A DNA stretch of 64,000 bases from Clostridia bacterium. GTDB lineage: Bacteria; Bacillota; DSM-521; Neomoorellales; SLTJ01. Under the pieces are notes generated by a model that was not told where the DNA came from, ran no database searches, and saw only the letters and a program-made list of their open reading frames with translations. The stretch lies in NCBI GenBank assembly GCA_004347685.1, contig SLTJ01000037.1, positions 98,354-162,353 on the forward strand, in the 5' to 3' direction. The position numbers were made by a program, and so were the translations under genes. This document shows, piece after piece, positions 1-9,100 of the stretch; the first letter of the stretch is position 1; each line of letters starts with the position of its first letter.

Positions 1-403
1 TGGTGATGCCGGTAATGTCCGCCTCCTGAAAGGCATCGGTGCCGATCAGGTCAACAGCCACCTGGCCAGTAATGGCGATCAACGGCACGGAATCCATGTA
101 GGCATTGGCCAGACCTGTTACCAGGTTGGTGGCCCCCGGGCCCGAAGTGGCTAGGCAAACCCCCGGGCGACCGGTAACCCGGGCATAAGCATCGGCGGCA
201 TGGGCCGCGCCCTGCTCATGCCGGACCAGGATGTGCCGGATTGATGAACAATGATAAAGGGCATCGTACACCGCCAGAACCGACCCACCCGGAAAGCCAA
301 AAACAGTATCTACCCCTTCGCCCTCCAGTGCCCTGACCAGGATCTCCGCTCCAGAGAGCACTTCGGCTTTGGGCACGGCTTGCAGTTCTTGTGAAGCTAG
401 CAT
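1..403 (-). CDS. ilvB: acetolactate synthase large subunit, N-terminal part (cut by window edge)
   Basis: Only the first ~134 codons are inside the window; the gene runs off the left edge. The enzyme condenses two pyruvates, or pyruvate and 2-oxobutyrate, in branched-chain amino acid synthesis, using thiamine diphosphate. Reading leftward from an ATG at 401-403, the translation shows the ThDP-enzyme N-terminal domain: [20 protein letters not shown], then the catalytic-glutamate segment [15 protein letters not shown], then [19 protein letters not shown] and a [12 protein letters not shown] segment. The start codon lies 7 bases inside the 3' end of ilvD, so the two are translationally coupled in an ilvE-ilvD-ilvB operon. 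Another ThDP enzyme of this family (for example glyoxylate carboligase) is possible from the N-terminus alone, but the ilv neighbours make acetolactate synthase by far the best call. Confidence 0.93.
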   Translation of the reverse strand, partial: MLASQELQAVPKAEVLSGAEILVRALEGEGVDTVFGFPGGSVLAVYDALYHCSSIRHILVRHEQGAAHAADAYARVTGRPGVCLATSGPGATNLVTGLANAYMDSVPLIAITGQVAVDLIGTDAFQEADITGIT

Positions 404-2058
404 TGCAGTATCGCCCCCGTATGGCTTGAGCTTACCAACCGGACATACCGGGCTAGGTAGCCATGCAGTTCTTCGGCTTGGGGAGGGGTCCAATCACTAC
501 GTCGCCGGGCCAGTTCGTCCTCGGTGACTTCCAGTCGCAACTCGCCCGCATTAATGTCAATCTTAATCATGTCTCCATCACGTACCAGGGCAATGGGGCC
601 GCCGACCACGGCCTCAGGAGAAATATGACCGATAGAGGCTCCCCGGGTAGCGCCGGAAAAACGGCCGTCGGTGAGCAGGGCCACCTGATTGTCCAGGCCC
701 ATACCGGCCAGGGCGGCCGTGGGCGTGAGCATCTCCCGCATCCCGGGGCCGCCCCGGGGCCCCTCATAGCGAATGACCAGCACGTCACCCGGCCGGATCT
801 GCCCGCCAAAGACGGCCGCCACCGCGCTTTCCTCACCGGCAAAAACGCGGGCCGGCCCCCGGTGTACCAGCATGGCCGGGTCCACGGCTCCCTTTTTCAC
901 TACCGCGCCCTGGGGAGCCAGATTACCCCACAGCACGGCCAGGCCGCCGTCAGGGGAATAAGGATGGATATAAGGCCTGATGACTTCGCCGTCGGCTCCG
1001 GGCCGCCCGGCCAGGTTCTCCTTTACCCGCTTCCCAGTAACCGTCAGATTGTTGCCCGGCAGCTTCCCATGGTGCTCGAGCTCCACCATGACCGCGGCCA
1101 CCCCGCCAGCCCGATCCAAATCCTCCATAAAGTGGTTTCCGGCCGGACTCAAGCGGCAGAGCTGGGACACCTCGCGGCTCATTTCCGCGAAGCGCGCCAG
1201 TGGGAGTTCCAGCCCCAGTTCATGGGCTATGGCCGGGAGATGGAGGGCGGTGTTGGTAGAACATCCCAGGGCCATGTCCACCGCCATGGCATTGTTAAAG
1301 GCCTCCTCCGTTAGGATATCCCGCGGACATAGATTCCTCTCCAGCAGGGACATCACCTGCTGTCCGGTCCGCTTGGCCAGCCTGATCCTGGCTGCCTGCA
1401 CCGCCGGAATAGTGCCGTTGCCCGGGAGGGCCATCCCCAGGGCCTCGGTCAGGCAGTTCATGGAATTGGCCGTGAACATACCGGCGCAGGAGCCGCACCC
1501 CGGGCAGGCCGCCTCTTCGAGACCGGCCAGTTCTGCATCCGTCATTTTCCCGGCCGCTACCGCGCCCACCGCCTCAAAGAGGTTACTCAGGCTGACCCGC
1601 TGCCCCTGGTAATAACCAGCCAGCATAGGGCCGCCGCTGACAAAGATGGCCGGCAGATTGAGACGGGCCGCAGCCATGAGCATCCCGGGAACCACCTTGT
1701 CGCAGTTGGGGATAAAGACCAAGGCGTCGAGGGCGTGAGCCCGGGCCATCACCTCCACCGAATCGGCAATCAACTCCCGGCTCACCAGGGAATAGCGCAT
1801 CCCGTCGTGGTTCATGGCCAGACCATCACAGACGGCGATGGTGGGAAACTCCAAGGGCGTGCCCCCGGCCAGGCGCACCCCGGCTTTCGCCGCTTCCGCT
1901 ACTGCCCGCAGGTGCTGGTGTCCCGGAACAAGTTCGTTAAAGGAATTAACTACCCCCACCAGAGGCCGCGAGATCTCTTCAGCCGTCAGCCCCAGGGCGT
2001 AAAGGAGAGAGCGGTGCGGGGCCTTGGCTGTCCCCTGCTTTAGCGACTCGCTTGGCAA
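397..2058 (-). CDS. ilvD: dihydroxy-acid dehydratase
   Basis: IlvD dehydrates 2,3-dihydroxy-isovalerate and -methylvalerate to the 2-oxo acids in valine, isoleucine and leucine synthesis. The 553-residue length is normal. Hallmarks are [17 protein letters not shown] near residue 75, [10 protein letters not shown] with iron-sulfur Cys119, [16 protein letters not shown] near 187, and the C-terminal [12 protein letters not shown] active-site segment. At residues ~38-50 the [13 protein letters not shown] segment has no cysteine, which fits the oxygen-labile 4Fe-4S class better than the three-cysteine 2Fe-2S class (inference from family knowledge). The start is TTG at 2058, chosen because an AGGAG lies eight bases upstream. 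It overlaps the end of ilvE by 19 bases and the start of ilvB by 7. Confidence 0.96.
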   Translation of the reverse strand: MPSESLKQGTAKAPHRSLLYALGLTAEEISRPLVGVVNSFNELVPGHQHLRAVAEAAKAGVRLAGGTPLEFPTIAVCDGLAMNHDGMRYSLVSRELIADSVEVMARAHALDALVFIPNCDKVVPGMLMAAARLNLPAIFVSGGPMLAGYYQGQRVSLSNLFEAVGAVAAGKMTDAELAGLEEAACPGCGSCAGMFTANSMNCLTEALGMALPGNGTIPAVQAARIRLAKRTGQQVMSLLERNLCPRDILTEEAFNNAMAVDMALGCSTNTALHLPAIAHELGLELPLARFAEMSREVSQLCRLSPAGNHFMEDLDRAGGVAAVMVELEHHGKLPGNNLTVTGKRVKENLAGRPGADGEVIRPYIHPYSPDGGLAVLWGNLAPQGAVVKKGAVDPAMLVHRGPARVFAGEESAVAAVFGGQIRPGDVLVIRYEGPRGGPGMREMLTPTAALAGMGLDNQVALLTDGRFSGATRGASIGHISPEAVVGGPIALVRDGDMIKIDINAGELRLEVTEDELARRRSDWTPPQAEELHGYLARYVRLVSSSHTGAILQC

Positions 2059-2957
2059 GAAACATTCTCCTCCCCAGGGGTGACCTCCTGGTACACAGGG
2101 ACCCCTTCTGTCCGGGTTAACCGGTGAAAATCAGCAATAAGGGTCTTGCTCATTTCGCCTGGGTGCCCGGACCCGATCGGCCGCCCGTCCAGACGCACCA
2201 CCGGAATAACTTCCGCGGCCGTACCTGTCAGAAGACACTCGTCAGCATTATAGATTTCGTAGCGGGTAAAAACTTCCTCTCGCACTTCAATGCCGCGGCG
2301 CCGGGCCAGGCCGATCACCGCGTTCCTGGTAACCCCCTCTAAAAGTCCAAGGTACGGCGGGGGAGTAATCAGCGCCCCCTCCTTGACGATAAATACGTTA
2401 TCACCAGTAGCTTCGACCACGTAGCCTTCGTGGTTAAGGATCAGGCCTTCGCCCACACCCGCCAGATTGGCCTCGATCTTGGCCAGAATGTTGTTCAGGT
2501 AGTTCAACGACTTGACCCGGGGATTTACCGCCTCGGAGACGTTGCGCCGGGTAGCCACCGTCACCATCTCCAGCCCGCGATCGTATAGCTCGGCTGGGTA
2601 AAGCTCAATGGCTGCCGCGATACAAAAGACGGTTGCCCGTGGGCACTTGCGCGGGTCCAGTCCGAGATCGCCCTTGCCCCGGCTGACCACCAGGCGGATG
2701 TAAGCGTCCCGGAGGTCATTACGGCGCACTGTTTCCAGCACCACTTCCTCCATGGCCGCCATGGGCAATGGGATTTCCAGCGCGATGTGTTTGGCCGAAG
2801 CATAGAGCCGCTCAAGGTGCTCCTTCAGCCTGAAGGCCAGGCCATTATAGGCCCGGATGCCCTCGAAAACCCCATCGCCGTAAAGCAGCCCGTGATCGAA
2901 CACCGAAACTTTGGCCCGTTCTTCAGGTACGTACTCCCCGTCCAGATAAATGATCAA
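2040..2957 (-). CDS. ilvE: branched-chain amino acid aminotransferase
   Basis: This PLP-dependent fold-type IV transaminase makes the last step of valine, leucine and isoleucine synthesis. Visible features are [21 protein letters not shown] at the N-terminus, [11 protein letters not shown], the PLP-lysine segment [24 protein letters not shown] and a C-terminal [11 protein letters not shown]. The open frame extends back to 3128, but a TTG at 2957 preceded by GGGGGGAAAG gives a 305-residue protein of normal family length, so that start is used. A terminator-like hairpin lies 50-80 bases upstream, suggesting attenuation of the ilvE-ilvD-ilvB operon. D-amino-acid aminotransferase is a related alternative, but the ilv operon argues against it. 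Confidence 0.93.
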   Translation of the reverse strand: MIIYLDGEYVPEERAKVSVFDHGLLYGDGVFEGIRAYNGLAFRLKEHLERLYASAKHIALEIPLPMAAMEEVVLETVRRNDLRDAYIRLVVSRGKGDLGLDPRKCPRATVFCIAAAIELYPAELYDRGLEMVTVATRRNVSEAVNPRVKSLNYLNNILAKIEANLAGVGEGLILNHEGYVVEATGDNVFIVKEGALITPPPYLGLLEGVTRNAVIGLARRRGIEVREEVFTRYEIYNADECLLTGTAAEVIPVVRLDGRPIGSGHPGEMSKTLIADFHRLTRTEGVPVYQEVTPGEENVSCQASR

Positions 2958-3008
2958 TCCTATCTTTCCCCCCACGCCGTGCACAAAGTATACACCTGGT
3001 AGAATATG

Positions 3009-3037
3009 AAAAAAGCCTGCCCTTCGATTGGCCAGGC
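3009..3037 (-). terminator. intrinsic terminator / attenuator in the ilvE leader
   Basis: On the minus strand GCCTGGCC, a seven-base loop and GGGCAGGC form an 8-bp stem with one mismatch, followed directly by six T. It sits between the presumed upstream promoter and the ilvE start, so it should act as a leader attenuator. The palindrome TTGGTGCCACCAA just upstream (about 3053-3065) could form a competing fold. I see no T-box consensus, and no leader peptide rich in branched-chain codons is obvious. Confidence 0.55.
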
Positions 3038-3111
3038 CCTTAACAGCACCTCGATTGGTGGCACCAACAGAGGATGAAAACGAAGCGGTAGCAGAGACGG
3101 GAGTTAAGATC

Positions 3112-3215
3112 AGGAACCTGGCACTCAACCAGTAGCCTCACCATGCCTTATTATCCCTAACGGCGGTACCCCGAGGGGGCATTTTGGCGAACACCGGGTT
3201 GAGTGCCGAGTTCCT
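3112..3215. repeat. inverted-repeat element A (arms AGGAACYYGGCACTCAAC)
   Basis: Two inverted arms, AGGAACCTGGCACTCAACC at 3112-3130 and its near-perfect reverse complement at 3197-3215, enclose 66 bases without an ORF. The same arm occurs as an inverted pair near 27.45-27.58 kb, again next to a purine-rich GGAGGTTGGA-like run. This looks like a small non-autonomous repeat or a structured RNA element. The left arm lies at the distal end of the ilvE leader. Confidence 0.55.
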
Positions 3216-3431
3216 ACGAGCTCCAACCTCTAACTTCCAACCTCCGCTTTTTCAGGGTAGTACCGGCGTACCGGCGGACTTGCTCCCTGGCGATAAATAT
3301 CTATGTACTGGTGAGACTCCCGGCTTTCCTCCCGTGGCGCAGTAAGAATGCGATTTTCAGCCTGATTTGGCTTATGGTCTAGTATAGTCAAGCACGCTGA
3401 AGCTGTCAAGAGGTTAGCCGTTAAAAAGATG

Positions 3432-3565
3432 TAACTACTCAGGCCACCGCCTATCACCGCCGCTGTCATGGGCCGGTCCGTCACTTTCGCTAAGCCTGAT
3501 AACCCGGCTTGCGTCTTCAGTCGGTCGCCGTCCGACCTCCGACCGGCCTGGAGGCTGAGTGGTTG
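3432..3565. repeat. 134-bp MITE-like element, copy 1
   Basis: The element begins TAACTACTCAGGCC and ends GGCTGAGTGGTTG, the reverse complement of a terminus of the form YAACYACTCAGCC, so it has ~13-bp terminal inverted repeats. A second copy of exactly the same length lies at 16125-16258, sharing internal blocks such as CCGTCACTTTCG, AAGCCTGATAACCCGGCTTG and CGTCTTCA. There is no ORF inside. It abuts the stop codon of the YabG-like fragment. A short open frame read through it (3230-3484) is rejected as coding. Confidence 0.75.
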
Positions 3566-3568
3566 CGA

Positions 3569-3754
3569 TTACAGTTTGCCTTTGGGCAGAACATTTACCA
3601 GATCCTCAATCGGCGCGTCTACCACCATGGTCTGATCGAATAGCGCCTTGAGGATGGCGATGCACTCGCCCTGAACTCCGGCTTTAAAGCCGATAATACA
3701 GAAGGTCAGGTCGTGGTTATGGGACTTCCGGGTAACGAGATCTCCCACCATCAT
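3569..3754 (-). CDS. YabG N-terminal-domain mini-protein (possible yabG remnant)
   Basis: The 61-residue product starts MMVGDLVTRKSHNHDL and contains ECIAILKALF and MVVDAPIEDLVNV. This pattern matches the N-terminal ~60 residues of the sporulation protease YabG (VGDIVxRKSYxxD then ADAPxxDL, from memory of the family). Full YabG is about 290 residues; the protease part is absent. A GGGGGTG lies just before the ATG, so it can be translated. Its stop is three bases from the 134-bp repeat, which suggests that the 3' part was lost with the insertion. It may be a decayed yabG, or a small regulatory domain that has been kept. Confidence 0.6.
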   Translation of the reverse strand: MMVGDLVTRKSHNHDLTFCIIGFKAGVQGECIAILKALFDQTMVVDAPIEDLVNVLPKGKL

Positions 3755-3891
3755 GGTAAACACCCCCTGGTATTTACATATGATCCCAGGGGGGCCAAGG
3801 TGCATATCCTCAGGCCCCTTCTCTGTCGGGCGGTCAGTGGTCTCCGTCGTGGCCGACCGAGCTAACACTTGGCGGAGCCCCATACCCGCTA

Positions 3892-3908
3892 GGCAGGCTG
3901 AGCAGTTA
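3892..3908. repeat. solo terminus of the 134-bp element family
   Basis: GGCAGGCTGAGCAGTTA reproduces the right end of copy 2 (16242-16258). No matching left terminus is seen nearby, so this is a solo end or heavily eroded copy. As in the full copies, the terminus sits a few bases downstream of a gene stop, here the SLH protein ending at 3920. Confidence 0.4.
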
Positions 3909-3919
3909 CCAAGGGTGCA

Positions 3920-5803
3920 TCATTCGGCCCGGCTGCCAATGACCACCACCAACTCGCCTACGAAAACACCATTTTCAACCCGGCCGACAACGATCACTTC
4001 ATCGTCTTCCTCCACGTCGCTCAGGGCCACCGTGCTGCCAAAGCGCCGGATTTCACCGCTGCTTTCCAGGTATACGGTACTATACCCGGTAAGTCCGGCC
4101 ACCGGGTCCACTACGATTACCCGCGCCTGGCGGTTGATGTTCTTCACCCGCCCCACCAGGTAATCCTGCCGCTCCCAGGGCTGCACGTCAATGCGAGTCA
4201 CCGCCTCCCCCTCGGCCCGCAGAGTTACCCAGTCGCCGCGGTTGATCTCCCGGAGTTCGATCCGCTGCCCGTCCCTACGGATTTCTACCGCATTGCCGAC
4301 CGGCAAGGTTTTTTCCTTCCCATCGCCCCCGGCCACGGTGATGGTAGAGGTGGCCGCCAGTTGCAGGGCCACCACCCTGCCTTCCAGTTCCTGGATGACC
4401 GGGGTAGCTGTCAATTCTTCTACCCTGTCATTGCGCAGCTTCAACCCCACCTGGTCTCCGGTGCGGATCTCCCGCAAACTCACGCTTTGCCCGTTACGCC
4501 GGATAACGGCCGTGGCGGCTACCTGGTAAGATTTCGCCCCGGCCGCGGTAGTAAGGGTGATGCTTTCCGGGGGGCCAAAGTCAATACCAGCCAAAATACC
4601 CTGTACTTGGGCCGTCGTGCTGGTGGCTTCTACCCGGATGGCCTGCTCTTCCCGCACCGTGATTTTCGCTGCCTGGCCGGCAACCAGATCGCCCCGGGAG
4701 GCCGTCCGCCCGTCCAGCATGATTACCGCCCCGGCCGCCAGGGGCCAGGTATACTGGCCGCTATCCGCCGCCAGGGTGACGGCCCCACTTCCGGCACCGC
4801 TCACACCCACTATGGTACCCTGCCACACCTTATCCGGTTGCGGCGGCGGTGACGGCAGGTCAGCAGCCGCGATAACTTCCACCAGGCCTACTTTGTTCTG
4901 GCCGTCGGTGAGCGCCAGGACGGGCTCGCCCGCTTTCAGGCTGGTGATACTTACCTCGTTTTTCTGCCGGTAAACCCAAAATCGTTCGGCCAGGGGCCAG
5001 GAATTCAACGTGCCGTCCGCCAGCAACAACTGTATCTCCCGGCCGGCATTCGGCAGGGACCGGAAGGTACCGCGGATTTCCCGTTCCCTCAACGCCCCGA
5101 CTACCCCGTCAACCCGGCTGAGAATAGCCGCCATCTCCGCCCGCGTGACTTCAGACCCAGGGTTAAAGTTGTTCTTATCGTCACCCTGCATGATCCCCTT
5201 TTCCTTCAGGGCGGCCACGTATCCAAGGGCTTCCGGTGGTATTTTCCCGGCATCAGCATAGCCCACGCCAGCCAAGCTGCCGGCAGTGGCCTCTAGTTGC
5301 AGGGCGCGCCCGACGAAGACGGCTATTTCCCAACGCAGGGCCGGCTCGGTTGGGCGAAAAGCGGTAAGGTCGCGGCCGCTGACAATCCCTTTTTCTATGG
5401 CGAGGGCCACCGGCTCCTTCGCCCAGGAACTCACTGCTCCGGGATTGGCGAAACCCGGGGGAAACTTCTTGCCGGCGGCCTGGGGCTCCCAACCCATGAC
5501 CCGCACCAGCATCACCACCGCCTGCTCCCGGTTGACCTTGGCGTCAGGCTCATACTTGTCTCCCGGGAGACCGCCTACCGCCCCCTTTAACTTCATCTTG
5601 ACGATGTCCTTTTCCCCCCAAAAACCGGGGTCAACATCTTGGAAAATACGGTAGGTTCGCACCTGCACACTGGTGGTAGAGGTACTCGGGCTTCCAGGTA
5701 CCACCGAAACGTCATCCGCCGCCACCGCCGGAGCAGCCAGCATAAGCACCAGGCTCAACAGCGATAAAACCGCACCCACCAGTCTATGTAATCTAAGTCG
5801 CAT
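3920..5803 (-). CDS. SLH-domain S-layer / cell-envelope protein
   Basis: The 627-residue exported protein has an N-terminal signal peptide (MRLRLHRLVGAVLSLLSLVL, cleavage near AVAA-DD). Three SLH repeats follow, roughly residues 55-225, recognisable by FQDVDPGFWGEKDIVKM, FRPTEPALRWEIAVFVGRAL and FNPGSEVTRAEMAAILSRV. The rest is a run of repeated beta modules, each with a 'V.IRRDGQ.xxLREIxxGDWVxLR' signature. SLH domains bind secondary cell-wall polysaccharide, so the protein should be surface-anchored with the repeats projecting outward. I see no catalytic motif. The ATG at 5803, preceded by GGGGGGAAGGGGA, is preferred over an ATG eight codons upstream because it begins the signal peptide. 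Confidence 0.85.
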   Translation of the reverse strand: MRLRLHRLVGAVLSLLSLVLMLAAPAVAADDVSVVPGSPSTSTTSVQVRTYRIFQDVDPGFWGEKDIVKMKLKGAVGGLPGDKYEPDAKVNREQAVVMLVRVMGWEPQAAGKKFPPGFANPGAVSSWAKEPVALAIEKGIVSGRDLTAFRPTEPALRWEIAVFVGRALQLEATAGSLAGVGYADAGKIPPEALGYVAALKEKGIMQGDDKNNFNPGSEVTRAEMAAILSRVDGVVGALREREIRGTFRSLPNAGREIQLLLADGTLNSWPLAERFWVYRQKNEVSITSLKAGEPVLALTDGQNKVGLVEVIAAADLPSPPPQPDKVWQGTIVGVSGAGSGAVTLAADSGQYTWPLAAGAVIMLDGRTASRGDLVAGQAAKITVREEQAIRVEATSTTAQVQGILAGIDFGPPESITLTTAAGAKSYQVAATAVIRRNGQSVSLREIRTGDQVGLKLRNDRVEELTATPVIQELEGRVVALQLAATSTITVAGGDGKEKTLPVGNAVEIRRDGQRIELREINRGDWVTLRAEGEAVTRIDVQPWERQDYLVGRVKNINRQARVIVVDPVAGLTGYSTVYLESSGEIRRFGSTVALSDVEEDDEVIVVGRVENGVFVGELVVVIGSRAE

Positions 5804-5885
5804 TCCCCTTCCCCCCTGACAATTCATCCCTTGGGATCTTCTACCTGGAGGGCGAAAATCCTCCTGACATCAAGATATTTTCTAC

Positions 5886-6136
5886 CTACCCGTGCCATCC
5901 CGACCCCAGGAGGGTGACCCAGGGGTCGGGGAGGCCGGCCAGGATTTCCTTCAGCCGTTCCACCACGTAGGCCGGCATGGAGTCGTTGGTAAGCCGGGGC
6001 AGTTCGATGAGCCGCGCTTCCCCGGGGAACTTCTCCACGATAAACCAGGGGTCCACGGCCAGGCAGTGCCCGCCCACCGCGGGGCAGTACATCAACCAGG
6101 CCTCCAGCGCCTCCCGCGGCCGCCGTTTCAGTTCCC
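5886..6136 (-). pseudogene. C-terminal remnant of UDP-N-acetyl-D-mannosaminuronate dehydrogenase (WecC family)
   Basis: About 83 codons on the minus strand read PAVGGHCLAVDPWFIVEKF, then ARLIELPRLTNDSMPAYVV and ERLKEIL. This is the conserved segment of UDP-ManNAc dehydrogenases: GVGGHCIAVDPWF with the invariant histidine and cysteine, then AREVNDxxP. The family is ~400 residues, so the N-terminal cofactor domain is missing and no start codon precedes the homology outside the neighbouring protease gene. It lies between two SLH-protein genes. Since SLH domains bind polysaccharide that includes ManNAc, it may be the relic of a cell-wall polysaccharide locus. Confidence 0.7.
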
Positions 6137-9100
6137 TTACGAAATTCCTAGCCAGACCCGCGCCAGCAGGGTGGCTGCCTGTCCCCGGGTGGTGGGGCTG
6201 CGGGGCGAAATGTCGTTTTGGCCCACGCCCCGCAGCCAATTGTTGCTAACTGCCCAGGACATAGCTCCCTTGGCCCAGGACGATACCTGCGAGCTGTCCT
6301 GGAAGCGTGATAGCATGGTTTCCATCTTCTCAGGCGGCAGGTCGTTGGCCTCGTTGGCCACCCCCAGGGCCCTGACCAGCATAAGCAACGCTTCTTCCCT
6401 GGTGATGGGGGCGTCCGGAGCGAAATGATCGCCGTATCCCTTCACCCAGCCGGCATCCCGGGCGGCCCGAATATAGGGCGCGTACCAGGAGTCCACCGGT
6501 ACGTCTGTAAAGGCAGGTTCAGGGCCGGCCGGCAGAACCAGGTGCAGGGCTTCCGCCAGGGTTTTGACCCATTCGGCCCGCGTTAGCGGGGCGTCCGGAC
6601 GAAAACTGCCGTCAGGGTAACCGGCCATGATCCCCCTGGCCGCTGCCACCTCCGCCTCCTTCTGGGCCCAGTGACCCTTCAGGTCGGTAAAGGCTACCAC
6701 CTTTTCCGCCACCACAAAGCTACCCAATCTGTCTGTCTGGGCTACGATTTTCCCTTCCCCCTGCACCTGTCCACCCAGGTAAATCCAGGTCCGGGTCCCG
6801 GGGTCATAGCGATACACGCCCAGTTCCTGGGGATCGGCCGGGCCGGGGGCAAAGGGCAAGGTTATCCGGGCTGGACGGCGTAGATAAATATCTTCCGGCG
6901 TCACGTGCCAGGGATCGCCTGTCAGCCGGTACCCGTCCAGGGAAAAATTGGGACCGGGCACTGCTACCGCGGTAAACGTAGTGAGTTGTTCCACGGCCCG
7001 CGGGAGGATCTCCAGGCGGAAGTCCCCGGCACGCAGCTCTCCCCCCCGGGGGCCGATTTCCCTTGCTGTCTCCTGGCTGCGTGGCACTGGCTCCCGGGGC
7101 GGAACCATGGCTTCTCCACCGACCCGGAAGCCGGCCTTGCCGGTATAGGTAACTACACCCTGACCGCCATCCAGGCCCAAGGTCAGGGTAAGGGCATAAT
7201 CGCCCGCCGGCAGGGTTGCCGGCAGGGGCCAGCTTATGGCATAAAAGTCCGCGGCCTCCCGGCGACTGGCTATCGTTTCCCCGGAGGGGCCTACCAGGCC
7301 TACCACTGGAGCCACCAACTGGTAGCCAGGGATGTCCGGAGGGGGCTCCTGGTCAGCCCCTAGTTCCTGCGCCTGGATCAGGCCTAGCACTTCCGCATCG
7401 CCATGCAGGGACCAGATATTCACCAGGCGGTTTCCCTGATCGTCACCAATCCAGGGAGCGGCCTCTACCCTTTCGCCGGGGCGGTAAGACTCTTTGTCAA
7501 CCTTGAGAGATACGTGCCACGGTCCGCCGACACTGTATTCCGCGCGGGTACCGGACCGTAAAGATAGGGGAACGTCCGCCTCCAGCCAGTACTCCCAGGA
7601 CCCTTCGTCTCCCCGCCGCTCCAGTAAGGCCCGGGGCCGGTACGCCCCTGGGGTCACCAAGATTTCCTGGTCTGGCAGCAGTTGAAAGATAGGAAAGAAG
7701 CTGCTGCGGTCGGTTACCAATTGCACCGCCGCAGCCGTGAAGTCCTGGCTGGCGAGTTTCACCCGCAGCCGGGCCACTTCCCTACCGTTGAAGTCCAGGT
7801 ACTGGGCTTGCCCTCCAGGGACAATAGTGGTTTCGGGCAGGGTAAGATAATATGCCGGGTACCAACTTACGGCTTGGAAGTAATAGCGGCCCGGATCCAC
7901 CCAGACCAAGGTTTCACCGTTGGCCTTGAGGCTGCCAATGGCCAGGGAATCCCCGACTATCGTCCCGCCTCTGTCCAGGGGGCTGGCGAAGACCTCGGCA
8001 AAGGCCAGACCCGTACCGTCCTGTCCCGCTGCCTTGACTACCACCGGCCTGGCCTCGGCGGCCCGGAGGAGGTTTGGCCCCGCATGAAAGGTAAGCTCCC
8101 GGTTTAACAGTACCCCTACCTGCTCACCGGATGTATCCGCGGTAAAACTGGCTATCACCCGGTAGCTGCCCTCCGCGGGGAGATCTTGCGGCGAAATATA
8201 GAGCCAGCCGCTGGCATCGGTCCGGCTGGCGTAGGCCTGGGTCATGCCCTGGCCCTTGACTTGCCAGAAGCTGACCTGCGCCCCGGCTGCCGGTTTTTCT
8301 TCCGGGTCCAGCACCAGGAGGTGGATGCCATCGGCCAATCGGCTCTGCAAAGTAATCTCCGGGCTGGTAGCCTGGACTTTTCCCTGCCAGGGGCCGAAAT
8401 CCAGGGTCAACCGGGCCAGGTATTTCCCGGAAACGGTATCCTGCGGTACCTGATAAAAGCCCTGGTGATAGTACTCGGCACCCTCCTGCCGGAATACAAC
8501 CCGCCCGTCCCCGGTGGTCACTTCCAAAACCGGGACCAGGGCCTGGTAGCTGGCCGGCCGCCAGGGCACCGATTGTCCGAGGGCGGGGCTGAAGACCACC
8601 CCCAGCCTCTGGCCCTGTGGCTGCGCCAGCCCCTGGCCGGAGATATTCTCCTGGATCTTCTCCCTGTCCAGCCCTGCTTCCCAGATGCGGTTGCCAAAGG
8701 CATCGGTGAACCCGGTTTGTAATTTTACCGTATCCCCTACCCGGTAGGTATCCTGGTCAGGAATAACCCGGCCCCAAAGTGGACCTCCCAGGGAAAAGGC
8801 CGCCACCCTGCCGGCCGCGATCGCCAAGGGCGAGTTGGCCTCCAACCAGTAAAACCACTGTTCCCCGTCTTTCTGCATCCCGATCTTGGCGCCCAGGTAA
8901 TATTCCCCGGACGTAATCACAAGGCTGCGGTCACCGGTGAGGTCAAAGCCCCATGACCACAGCATTCCCTTCTGGTACGGATAAATAAAGGCATAATTAG
9001 GAGTCAGGCCCACCAGGTTCAGCCGCAGGCGACCCATGGGTTGATCGCTGAAGTTCAAACGGTTGGACCCCTCCCCGACTGCAAAATCCTTGGACCTGAG

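Noticed and set aside
463..1314. Long plus-strand frame opposite ilvD
   Set aside because: It is antisense to a clear ilvD gene, has no ribosome site or family pattern, and reflects GC-rich codon bias.
3230..3484. 84-codon minus-strand frame
   Set aside because: It runs through the 134-bp repeat, has no ribosome site and resembles no protein.
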